Source: Gammaproteobacteria bacterium (GTDB taxonomy: Bacteria; Pseudomonadota; Gammaproteobacteria; DSM-19610). Taken from it: 12,624 nt of DNA. Shown one piece after another: positions 6,377-11,824 of the stretch. The notes under the pieces are model-generated. The model was given only the letters and a program-made list of their open reading frames with translations, made no database searches and was not told where the DNA came from. Numbering within the stretch: position 1 is the first letter of the stretch; each line of letters starts with the position of its first letter. The DNA lies in contig DRQL01000028.1 in NCBI GenBank assembly GCA_011371465.1, positions 1 through 12,624 of the forward strand. The letters run 5' to 3'. Made by a program: the position numbers and the translations under genes.

Positions 6377-7357
6377 TCATCCCGGACCAGGCCCGGCCAC
6401 TGCCGGTTGAACCGTATTACGTGGCCGGCCGTGCAGGAAGGCCGTGATATTTTCGCTGATTTCGGTCAACAGCCTTTGCCTGGATGCCTGGCTTGCCCAG
6501 GCAATATGTGGCGTCACGATGAGTCGTGGTGAGTGATAACCGAGCAGCGGGCTGGATGCTTCCGGTGGTTCCTTCCTGGCGACATCGACCGCGGCCGCGG
6601 CAATCCGGCCATCGCGCAGGGCACTGACCAGGGCCTGTTCATCAACGATCCCGCCGCGTGCTGTATTCACCAGGATGGCGCTGCTTTTCATGCGTGCAAA
6701 CTCGGCTGTGCCGATCAGCCCGCGCGTCTGCTCCGTGAGCGGACAGTGCAGGCTGATTACGTCCGAACCGGCCAGCAGTTCCGGCAGGGGCACGCGGTCG
6801 GGCAGTGGTGGTCCGTGCAGGCGTTGCGCCACCTGGACCTGCATGGAAAAGGCCCGCGCCAGTTTTGCCACTGCCTTGCCCAGTACGCCATAACCGATAA
6901 TTCCCAGGGTTTTCCCCGACAGTTCGCTGATGGTCTGGTCAAACAGGCAAAAATGCGGGCTTTGCGTCCAGTCGCCCTGGCGGACGCGCTCCCGGTAATT
7001 GTCCAGTTGCCGTACCAGCGTCAGCAGCATGGCAAAGACGTGTTCCACCACCGAAGCTGTGGCATAGTCGCGTGCATTGCTGACGACAATGCCGGCACGG
7101 GCTGCGGCATCCAGCGCCACGTTGTCCGTGCCGGTGGCCGCCACGCAGATCAGGCGCAGTTGTGGTGCAGCCTGGATATGTTCCGGCGTGATGCAGACCT
7201 TGTTGGTGACCAGGACCCCGGCGTGCCGGATACGCGCCGAGACCTGTTCAGGGCGGGTGCGGTCATGGAATTGCCAGTCGGTCAGGCAGCCGTGCAGAGG
7301 CGCCAGGTCCAGGTCGCGCGGGTCCAGGCTGTCCAGGTCCAGGAAAACCGCGCGCAT
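6377..7357 (-). CDS. D-2-hydroxyacid dehydrogenase (glycerate dehydrogenase/HprA-like)
   Basis: NAD(P)-dependent D-isomer-specific 2-hydroxyacid dehydrogenase, 326 residues, cytoplasmic. The nucleotide-binding glycine motif GYGVLG is at 155-160. The catalytic triad of the family is present as Arg234 (NTARGGIVDE), Glu263 (RKEPPE) and His284 (TPHIAWAS). The start MRAVFLDLDSLDP and the TPHIAWASQASRQRLL ending resemble hydroxypyruvate reductase/glycerate dehydrogenase proteins, but substrate specificity is not proven. The frame stays open upstream to 7519 through a mobile element; the conserved N-terminus shows the start is ATG 7357. The foldback element ends directly against this ATG, leaving only a weak AGGG about 15 bases away as ribosome site. 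Expression may therefore depend on sequences in the element or on read-through from the gene at 7566-8135. Confidence 0.9.
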   Translation of the reverse strand: MRAVFLDLDSLDPRDLDLAPLHGCLTDWQFHDRTRPEQVSARIRHAGVLVTNKVCITPEHIQAAPQLRLICVAATGTDNVALDAAARAGIVVSNARDYATASVVEHVFAMLLTLVRQLDNYRERVRQGDWTQSPHFCLFDQTISELSGKTLGIIGYGVLGKAVAKLARAFSMQVQVAQRLHGPPLPDRVPLPELLAGSDVISLHCPLTEQTRGLIGTAEFARMKSSAILVNTARGGIVDEQALVSALRDGRIAAAAVDVARKEPPEASSPLLGYHSPRLIVTPHIAWASQASRQRLLTEISENITAFLHGRPRNTVQPAVAGPGPG

Positions 7358-7568
7358 TAGTGTACTGTAACGCCCTGAATGCGCATTTAGAAAGCCAGCC
7401 ACGCCGTGAGTGCAAGGCGCAGACCGCAGGGAATGGCTAACCCCTTGCCAGGGTCTGCAACGCGGCAATCGCGGCGTGGCTGGCTTCCCGCAGGGCGATA
7501 GTAACCGTTCGGCAGCCATCTCAGGGTTGCCTCGTCTAAATGTGTATTCAGGGCGTTACAGTACACTA
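7358..7568. mobile_element. 211-bp foldback MITE with TA target duplication
   Basis: The ends are perfect 23-bp inverted repeats (7358-7380 and 7546-7568, reading TAGTGTACTGTAACGCCC inwards). After four bases with two mismatches they continue for seven more matching bases (7385-7391 and 7535-7541). A second perfect 15-bp pair, AAGCCAGCCACGCCG (7392-7406) and its complement (7472-7486), and a third 7-bp pair (7419-7425, 7452-7458) are nested inside. There is no transposase. The outermost TA on each side is best read as the target duplication, leaving a 207-bp core from GTGTACTG to CAGTACAC. Joining the flanks with one TA gives TAATG, an overlapping stop and start for the two adjacent genes. 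TA duplication is typical of IS630/Tc1-mariner-like transposases, but the source family is not identified. Confidence 0.88.
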
Positions 7569-8135
7569 GTTGCCCAGCAGCCCGGCCTTGAGGCTGTCAT
7601 CCGCAGGATGGTCGCCAATCCATACTTTCAGCAGGGCGCTGAAAAAATCCCGTCCCGGAATCGTTCCCAGTTCCTTGCCGTTGATGCGGAGCGTGGTGCC
7701 CCTGTCCGGCGTGTAGTCCATGTGCACCCGGTCACCTGCGTGCAGGTCCGGGAACAGGTCATTGAACTGCTGCAGGCGCGGTTCGAGTTGCCTGAACTCC
7801 GCGTCGGAGGTGTTGGTCCTGAAGCCCTCCCGCCAGCCGTGGGTGATTTTTTTTGCCTCGACTTCCTTGTAGAGCATGATCATCTGCATGCTCTGCGGGC
7901 CGGCGGCTGAGATCAGTGTGGCGGCATCACGGCCGGGTTTCCCGGTGTAGAGCACACCAACATAGATCTTGAAGAAGAACTTGCTGCGCACACCCGCCCC
8001 GTTCAGCGCCAGCGATTCGTCACCCGCCCGGTAATGATCGGCGATTTCGACGCCGGCGATCGTGGTGGCGGCCTGGGTGAATAACGGGGTGGTGAGCAGG
8101 GCGAGGCAAAAAAGAGACTGAAGCAGGGTTTTCAT
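7566..8135 (-). CDS. exported chalcone isomerase-like protein
   Basis: The 189-residue protein has a signal peptide (MKTLLQSLFCLALLTTPLFTQA, in two parts: basic start and hydrophobic core), with likely cleavage after residue 22. The mature part shows the bacterial chalcone-isomerase-like pattern (Chalcone_3 type): IAGVEIADHYRAGDESLALN, GVRSKFFFKIYVGVLYT, and a C-terminal GKELGTIPGRDFFSALLKVWIGD. Members are periplasmic, probably bind fatty acids or other small hydrophobic ligands, and are not known to isomerise chalcones; the role here is unknown. AAGGA at 8145-8149 supports ATG 8135. The last codon is followed by TAG, in which TA is target sequence and G is the first base of the foldback element. 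The gene and the dehydrogenase downstream were probably an overlapping pair before the insertion. Confidence 0.88.
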   Translation of the reverse strand: MKTLLQSLFCLALLTTPLFTQAATTIAGVEIADHYRAGDESLALNGAGVRSKFFFKIYVGVLYTGKPGRDAATLISAAGPQSMQMIMLYKEVEAKKITHGWREGFRTNTSDAEFRQLEPRLQQFNDLFPDLHAGDRVHMDYTPDRGTTLRINGKELGTIPGRDFFSALLKVWIGDHPADDSLKAGLLGN

Positions 8136-8275
8136 GCGGGGGGTTCCTTTTGATGGCTATGCGGTGGTGAATATTATCACGGGGTGTGGTTCAGGGTGTT
8201 CCCGCGGTGGACGGTATGCTGCCGGGAATCATCGATGGTCGGGGAACCGGGGCGGAAGCAGGCGGTCTACAACGA

Positions 8276-8315
8276 CTGTACGTTGATACAGCTCAATGCA
8301 TGGATGAGCGTACAG
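8276..8315. repeat. interrupted inverted repeat just upstream of the sigma-28 promoter
   Basis: CTGTAC (8276-8281) and GTACAG (8310-8315) pair perfectly. Inside them GCTCA (8291-8295) and TGAGC (8305-8309) also pair around a 9-base loop, with a 9-base bulge on the left side. It ends four bases before the -35 box, so it would be DNA (an operator) rather than part of the transcript from that promoter. The remaining intergenic DNA from 8136 to 8275 shows nothing clear apart from an AT-rich GATAAT on the minus strand near 8173-8178, possibly a -10 for the chalcone-isomerase-like gene. Confidence 0.45.
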
Positions 8316-8318
8316 GTT

Positions 8319-8345
8319 TAAAGTAAAAACAGGAGGAGACGATAA
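8319..8345 (+). promoter_or_regulatory. sigma-28 (FliA) type promoter of the PilZ gene
   Basis: TAAAGTAA (8319-8326), exactly 11 bases, then GACGATAA (8338-8345). The E. coli FliA consensus is TAAAGTTT, 11 bases, GCCGATAA, so the match is 6 of 8 and 7 of 8 with the right spacing. The predicted start near 8352 gives a leader of about 35 nt with AGGAG at 8374-8378. The AGGAGGAG at 8331-8338 falls mostly in the spacer and has no start codon after it, so it is not a ribosome site. Confidence 0.7.
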
Positions 8346-8386
8346 GGCCACGAAGGATCGTAATAACCACCACAGGAGAGCATGTC

Positions 8387-8734
8387 ATGGAACACCGTTG
8401 CAGTGTACGCAAGGCAGTGGAATTTCAGTTGCTGTTATACCGGCAGGGGTTGCCGGTGCAGAACGCGGTCAGCAGGGACCTGGGCCTGGGTGGTATGTGT
8501 ATCCAGACCGGTGCCTGCGACTGGCGCAGGAACGAGCGGCTGGAAATCGAGATTCTGGGGCCGGGTTGCCAGCCGGTCATGAAGTTGCCCGCTGTGGTGG
8601 TACACCACTCACTGCGGGGCACCGGTGTGGAGTTCGATGCGGTCAGCGCTGAACAGCGGCGCATTCTGCGTGCCTGGTTGTACACGGACAGGCCGGAAAC
8701 CGAAGCAGAGCCAGCCGCGCGGGCGGTCGCCTAG
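8387..8734 (+). CDS. PilZ domain protein, probable c-di-GMP receptor
   Basis: A 115-residue stand-alone PilZ domain. The N-terminal RxxxR motif is Arg4-CSV-Arg8 and the second motif is DLGLGG (31-36), where the usual (D/N)xSxxG serine is glycine. PilZ proteins bind cyclic di-GMP through these motifs and act on motility, exopolysaccharide or pili by protein contacts. The remaining sequence shows the expected beta-barrel pattern, with VVVHHSLRGTGVEFDAV near the end followed by a helix and an acidic/alanine tail. ATG 8387 has AGGAG at an 8-base spacing; the nearby ATG 8382 is in another frame. The sigma-28-type promoter suggests expression with late flagellar genes. Its TAG and the stop of the convergent Nudix gene share the palindrome CTAG (8731-8734). 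Confidence 0.88.
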   Translation: MEHRCSVRKAVEFQLLLYRQGLPVQNAVSRDLGLGGMCIQTGACDWRRNERLEIEILGPGCQPVMKLPAVVVHHSLRGTGVEFDAVSAEQRRILRAWLYTDRPETEAEPAARAVA

Positions 8735-9273
8735 CGCCGGTGTTTGATGATTTCCCCGCGTTGCAGGGGGAAGCCGTTGCCTTCGTTCTTTAGCCGGTAA
8801 TAGCGTCGCAGCGTTTCGGTCATTACCGGGAAAGCGAGCTGTTCCCAGGGAATTTCGTGTTCCGCGAACAGTTTGCACTGCAGGCTTTCACGCCCCGGTG
8901 CATAGACCCCGTCACATAACTCTCCCCGGTAAAGCAGGTACACCTGGCTGATATGCGGGATGCTGAAGATGCCGAAAAGTCCGGCGATATCCACGCGCGC
9001 GCCGGCTTCTTCCTGTGTTTCGCGTAATGCGGCCTGCTCGGTGGTTTCGCCGTTTTCCATAAACCCGGCGGGCAGGGTCCACAGGCCGTAGCGCGGTTCA
9101 ATCGCCCGTTTGCACAGCAGGATACGTCCTTCCCACTCGGGGATGCAGCCGGCCACGATATTGGGGTTCTGGTAGTGGATAGTCTGGCAGGCGTCGCACA
9201 CATAACGCTCCCGGTTGTCGCCATCGGGTACGCGGAGTGTCACGCCCGCGCCACAGCTGCTGCAGAATTTCAC
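8731..9273 (-). CDS. Nudix hydrolase with N-terminal zinc ribbon
   Basis: The 180-residue protein begins with a zinc ribbon (Cys4-x2-Cys7 and Cys26-x2-Cys29), as in the Nudix_N_2 type. The Nudix box follows: Gly70, Glu76, Arg84-Glu85, Glu88-Glu89 and Gly91 fit GX5EX7REUXEEXGU apart from Thr86 at the hydrophobic position. These enzymes split nucleoside diphosphates linked to another moiety using Mg or Mn; likely substrates of this subgroup are dinucleotide cofactors or ADP-ribose derivatives, not decidable here. GTG 9273 is the start: it gives the ribbon its proper N-terminus, has AGGAAGG just upstream, and forms a 4-bp GTGA overlap with the stop of the preceding gene, so translation is coupled. 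It is the last gene of a three-gene operon. Confidence 0.9.
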   Translation of the reverse strand: MKFCSSCGAGVTLRVPDGDNRERYVCDACQTIHYQNPNIVAGCIPEWEGRILLCKRAIEPRYGLWTLPAGFMENGETTEQAALRETQEEAGARVDIAGLFGIFSIPHISQVYLLYRGELCDGVYAPGRESLQCKLFAEHEIPWEQLAFPVMTETLRRYYRLKNEGNGFPLQRGEIIKHRR

Positions 9274-9785
9274 ACGCCTTCCTGTTGACTCATGAGTAAT
9301 CCCAGCATTGTTTTGCCATCCACGATCTCGCCGTTCTGTATCCATTCCAGCGCCTGCTGGAATTCGATCCAGTGTACCTCAATGATTTCGTGCGGGTGAC
9401 GACTGGTCCGGGTAGTGGTGAGTTCACGGGCCTGGTAGAGATAGATGCGCTCGTCACAGAATCCCGGCGTGCTGAGAAAACTGCCGAGCATGCGCCAGTC
9501 TGCTGCGATCAGCCCCGCTTCTTCCTGCAGTTCCCGTTGCGCCGTATGTTGAGGCGACTCCGGTGCATCGATCTTGCCTGCCGGCAGTTCCCATAGCCAG
9601 CCACCGGCTGCATGCCGGTACTGGCGCAACAGGCAGACCCGCTGGTCAGGGTCCAGCGCCACAACGGCCGAGCCCCCGGGGTGGCGCACCACCTCCAGTT
9701 GCATGGTTTGCCGGTTGGGCAGCGTGACGCTTTCCAGTCCCAGGTCGACGACTTCGCCTTTATAGATCGATTTTCGCTTGCTCAT
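9270..9785 (-). CDS. Nudix hydrolase, ADP-ribose pyrophosphatase-like
   Basis: A 171-residue cytoplasmic Nudix enzyme. The box spans 70-92 with Gly70, Glu76, Arg84-Glu85-Leu86, Glu88-Glu89 and Gly91, all consensus residues present. ELPAGKID before the box, and TPGFCDE (106-112) with its proline about 15 residues after the box, are marks of ADP-ribose pyrophosphatases of the NudF type, which convert ADP-ribose to AMP and ribose 5-phosphate. The protein is somewhat shorter than E. coli NudF (209 residues). Its ATG is 3 bases downstream of the stop of the RibD-C gene and its own stop overlaps the next Nudix start, so three genes are probably translated from one mRNA. ADP-ribose as substrate is an inference. 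Confidence 0.9.
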   Translation of the reverse strand: MSKRKSIYKGEVVDLGLESVTLPNRQTMQLEVVRHPGGSAVVALDPDQRVCLLRQYRHAAGGWLWELPAGKIDAPESPQHTAQRELQEEAGLIAADWRMLGSFLSTPGFCDERIYLYQARELTTTRTSRHPHEIIEVHWIEFQQALEWIQNGEIVDGKTMLGLLMSQQEGV

Positions 9786-9788
9786 CCG

Positions 9789-10622
9789 TTATTCCCGGTG
9801 ACCGTATACGGCCAGCGTCTGTCCTGCCCCTTCAGGGACACGGGTATCCAGGTACATGGCGCGCAATGGCATGCAGAAGGCGGGTTGCAGCGGTGTACCG
9901 TGCACGAAGGTGTCGAAGCGCGTGCCGCCGAGCAGGCAGTGTGCCGTGGTGTGATACAACTGGTCCAGTGCACCCCCCTGCGCCAGTGCATGCAGTACCG
10001 AAGGGCCTGCTATGGCATAGACACGCTGGTAGCCCAGTGCCGCCAGTCGGGTCCTGAGTGTGGAGGCATCGACGCTGGCCTGCGTTCCGCAGGTAATGAC
10101 TTCCAGCGGTATACCAGCCTGTAGTGCAGCCAGTTTTTCAGGGTCGGCGCCGGCCCCGGTGATCAGGAACAGGCGCCGGTCCCGGTACGGCGCCAGTGCC
10201 GCCGGCGGGATATCCAGGCTGGCGCTGAAAATGGCAATATCGGGCTGCGCCGCCAGTCCCCGGGTTTCTCGCCAGGCGCGCAGATCATCGAATTCCGTTG
10301 CGCGGCCGACGGGCAGTTCCGCCTGGGCTTCATGGTCACGGATCTGGCGGAAATAACGGGCGCTGGTGATGATCAGGTCAGCGTGCGCGGCCAGTTCCTG
10401 GAACAGGCGCCAGTCGCGGGCATTGGCGATCGCCGGGGGAACCTGGTGGGTCTGTCGATCCGGGCCCGGCATGGCAATGCGGCCATCCAGGCTGGAAATG
10501 AAATTACTGTAGATGAACGGCGCCCGGCCGGCAGCGGGGGCCAGTGACTGGTTGAGATACAGGCCGTTGAGACGGTGTTTGCGTCCGGGATCCGGGTACA
10601 GTTCCAGTATGTCTTCATCCAT
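9789..10622 (-). CDS. RibD C-terminal domain reductase (pyrimidine reductase/DHFR-like)
   Basis: The 277-residue protein is a stand-alone RibD_C domain, the reductase fold that in RibD uses NADPH to reduce the ribose of 5-amino-6-(5-phosphoribosylamino)uracil in riboflavin synthesis. It has no deaminase domain. SLDGRIA (44-50) is the family signature at the first strand, DWRLFQELAAHADLIITSARYF follows the substrate-binding pattern, and a late VYAIAGPSVLHAL segment fits the dinucleotide-binding region. Homologues with this build are often called pyrimidine reductase family proteins and many have unknown substrates. AGGA lies 7 bases before ATG 10622. It is the first gene of the operon with two Nudix enzymes and starts 30 bp downstream of the iscU terminator. 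A flavin- or pterin-related role is only inferred. Confidence 0.85.
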   Translation of the reverse strand: MDEDILELYPDPGRKHRLNGLYLNQSLAPAAGRAPFIYSNFISSLDGRIAMPGPDRQTHQVPPAIANARDWRLFQELAAHADLIITSARYFRQIRDHEAQAELPVGRATEFDDLRAWRETRGLAAQPDIAIFSASLDIPPAALAPYRDRRLFLITGAGADPEKLAALQAGIPLEVITCGTQASVDASTLRTRLAALGYQRVYAIAGPSVLHALAQGGALDQLYHTTAHCLLGGTRFDTFVHGTPLQPAFCMPLRAMYLDTRVPEGAGQTLAVYGHRE

Positions 10623-10652
10623 GAAGTGATCCTAACCTTTTACTGCGGGTAT

Positions 10653-10680
10653 AAAAAAGGGCTGTCGTTACGACAGCCCT
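10653..10680 (-). terminator. Rho-independent terminator of iscU
   Basis: On the minus strand AGGGCTGTCG (10680-10671), a TAA loop and CGACAGCCCT (10667-10658) form a perfect 10-bp stem followed by a run of T (10658-10653) and TATA. It lies about 40 bases after the iscU stop. There is no T tract on the plus strand, so it acts in one direction only and separates iscRU from the RibD-C/Nudix operon. Confidence 0.93.
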
Positions 10681-10720
10681 CTGGCAGGGGGCACGCAGGC
10701 CCGGGTTATGCCGGTCGCGA

Positions 10721-11116
10721 TCAGGCGACCTGTTCCTGCGTGCTTTTGGCTTTGTAGTCCGAAATGGCGGCCTTGATGGCATCCTCGGCCAGTACCGAAC
10801 AGTGTATTTTTACCGGCGGCAGGGCGAGTTCTTCCGCAATCTGGCTGTTTTTGATCTCGCTGGCCTGTTCCAGGGTCTTGCCCTTGACCCACTCGGTGAG
10901 CAGCGAACTGGATGCAATCGCCGATCCGCAGCCGTAGGTTTTGAAGCGGGCGTCTTCGATGACACCGTTGTCATTGACCTTGATCTGCAGGCGCATGACA
11001 TCACCGCACGCCGGTGCGCCTACCATACCGGTGCCCACGCTGACGTCGTCTTTCTCGAAGGCGCCTACATTGCGCGGGTTTTCGTAGTGGTCCAGTACCT
11101 TGTCACTGTATGACAT
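10721..11116 (-). CDS. iscU: iron-sulfur cluster scaffold protein IscU
   Basis: IscU is the scaffold on which [2Fe-2S] clusters are built from sulfur given by IscS and iron, then passed on with HscA/HscB. The 131-residue protein keeps all key residues at the E. coli numbering: Cys37 and Asp39 (GAPACGDVM), Cys63 (YGCGSA), His105 and Cys106 (KIHCS), and the HscA recognition motif LPPVK (99-103). E. coli IscU has 128 residues. GGAG 8 bases before ATG 11116 is a good ribosome site. It follows iscR after 42 bp and is followed by a strong terminator, so iscS, iscA, hscBA and fdx are not in this transcript. The protein itself looks fully functional. Confidence 0.97.
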   Translation of the reverse strand: MSYSDKVLDHYENPRNVGAFEKDDVSVGTGMVGAPACGDVMRLQIKVNDNGVIEDARFKTYGCGSAIASSSLLTEWVKGKTLEQASEIKNSQIAEELALPPVKIHCSVLAEDAIKAAISDYKAKSTQEQVA

Positions 11117-11158
11117 GAGTTGATCTCCAGAATTTCAGTAGTAACGCGGCAGTTCAGC

Positions 11159-11620
11159 TCAGGCGGCTGACGACTGCTGAAAACCCGGTACGAACGGCGC
11201 ACCGCCGGTTTCGCCAGTATCCGACTCGGCGGCGTTCTGGTTGACCGCTTCGGCCAGTGTGAGGCCGTTCAGGTAATCGTAGATACGCGCGCTGAGCTGG
11301 TTCCACATAATGACGCTCTGCGGCCATTCTTCACCGGGGATGCGCTCGCGTCGCGCCGGCATGGCGTCGTCGACGGCGCTGAGAATTTCCGCGATGGTAA
11401 TTTCCGTCGCTGGACGGCGCAGGCAGTAGCCGCCACCGGGTCCGCGCATTCCGGTCACCAGACCGTGGTTACGCAGGCGCGCAAACAACTGCTCCAGGTA
11501 GGATACCGATATGGACTGTTCGACCGAGATATCCGCAAGCGTGACCGGTCCGCTGCTGTGACGCAGTGCCAGCTCCATCATGGCCGTGATGGCATGTCGA
11601 CCTTTCGTTGATAATTTCAT
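11159..11620 (-). CDS. iscR: IscR-like Rrf2-family regulator lacking the [2Fe-2S] ligands
   Basis: The 153-residue protein aligns with IscR from its first residue (MKLSTKGRHAITAMMELAL). It has the helix-turn-helix VTLADISVEQSISVSYLEQLF (around 26-46, including Glu43, important for site choice in E. coli) and the wing RGPGGGY (59-65). In E. coli, Cys92, Cys98, Cys104 and His107 hold the cluster. Here the segment after SAVDDA reads MPARRERIPGEEWPQSVIMW: all four ligands are absent, the loop is about four residues shorter, and the only cysteine is Cys66 near the wing. ATG 11620 gives the family N-terminus, with GAGG 6 bases upstream; an in-frame ATG at 11632 adds four residues. Its position before iscU supports an isc regulator, but sensing must differ from E. 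coli. Confidence 0.9.
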   Translation of the reverse strand: MKLSTKGRHAITAMMELALRHSSGPVTLADISVEQSISVSYLEQLFARLRNHGLVTGMRGPGGGYCLRRPATEITIAEILSAVDDAMPARRERIPGEEWPQSVIMWNQLSARIYDYLNGLTLAEAVNQNAAESDTGETGGAPFVPGFQQSSAA

Positions 11621-11689
11621 GATTCGCCTCATCTGACTCCCAGGCGCAACACGGATTGTGTGCGTCCTCGTATTCATGAACTGATGGGT

Positions 11690-11719
11690 ATGATAGTAAT
11701 ACTTGACTCTTTTAGTCAA
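11690..11719 (-). promoter_or_regulatory. promoter of iscR-iscU
   Basis: On the minus strand TTGACT (11719-11714) and TATCAT (11695-11690) are 18 bp apart, each matching the sigma-70 consensus at 5 of 6 positions. The predicted start near 11683 gives a leader of about 63 nt. The -35 box and part of the spacer lie inside the IscR-type palindrome, the arrangement expected for repression. Confidence 0.7.
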
Positions 11720-11723
11720 GTAT
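11699..11723. promoter_or_regulatory. 25-bp palindrome matching a type 1 IscR operator
   Basis: Perfect 10-bp arms ATACTTGACT (11699-11708) and AGTCAAGTAT (11714-11723) flank CTTTT. The E. coli type 1 IscR motif is ATASYYGACT, a 5-base centre RWWWY, then AGTCRRSTAT; only the first centre base (C for R) departs from it. It covers the -35 of the iscR promoter, so autorepression of iscR-iscU is the natural reading. In E. coli type 1 sites are bound well only by cluster-loaded IscR. Confidence 0.85.
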
Positions 11724-11824
11724 AATTCACAGCGGATTGATATCCACAGCCCGCGCAGGGGATTGGCGGGCCCGAAATGCCTATGGACGATAGGGGATAT
11801 TAAACCCCTTTCAGGGTATTTTCG

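Noticed and set aside
6533..7360. 275-codon plus-strand frame opposite the dehydrogenase
   Set aside because: It mirrors a gene with intact catalytic motifs and has no ribosome site or recognisable domain.
7358..7519. N-terminal extension of the dehydrogenase (start at 7519, 380 residues)
   Set aside because: The extra 54 residues are encoded entirely by the foldback element and the family N-terminus begins at 7357. The frame merely happens to be open through the repeat.
7358..7568. Integron attC site
   Set aside because: There is no GTTRRRY core or matching RYYYAAC end, and the ends are long perfect inverted repeats with a TA duplication.
8331..8338. AGGAGGAG as a ribosome-binding site
   Set aside because: No start codon follows within range. 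The bases are mostly the spacer of the sigma-28 promoter, and the true site is AGGAG at 8374.
8136..8386. c-di-GMP riboswitch before the PilZ gene
   Set aside because: The conserved GEMM core motifs are not present, and the inverted repeat lies upstream of the predicted transcription start.
11721..11726. Plus-strand TATAAT as a promoter
   Set aside because: TTGACT is only 12 bp upstream, no proper -35 exists at 16-18 bp, and no plus-strand gene follows.
11749..11824. Terminator for the HDOD gene
   Set aside because: Only weak stems of 4-6 bp are seen (for example 11749-11754 with 11766-11771), without a T run, so it is not called.
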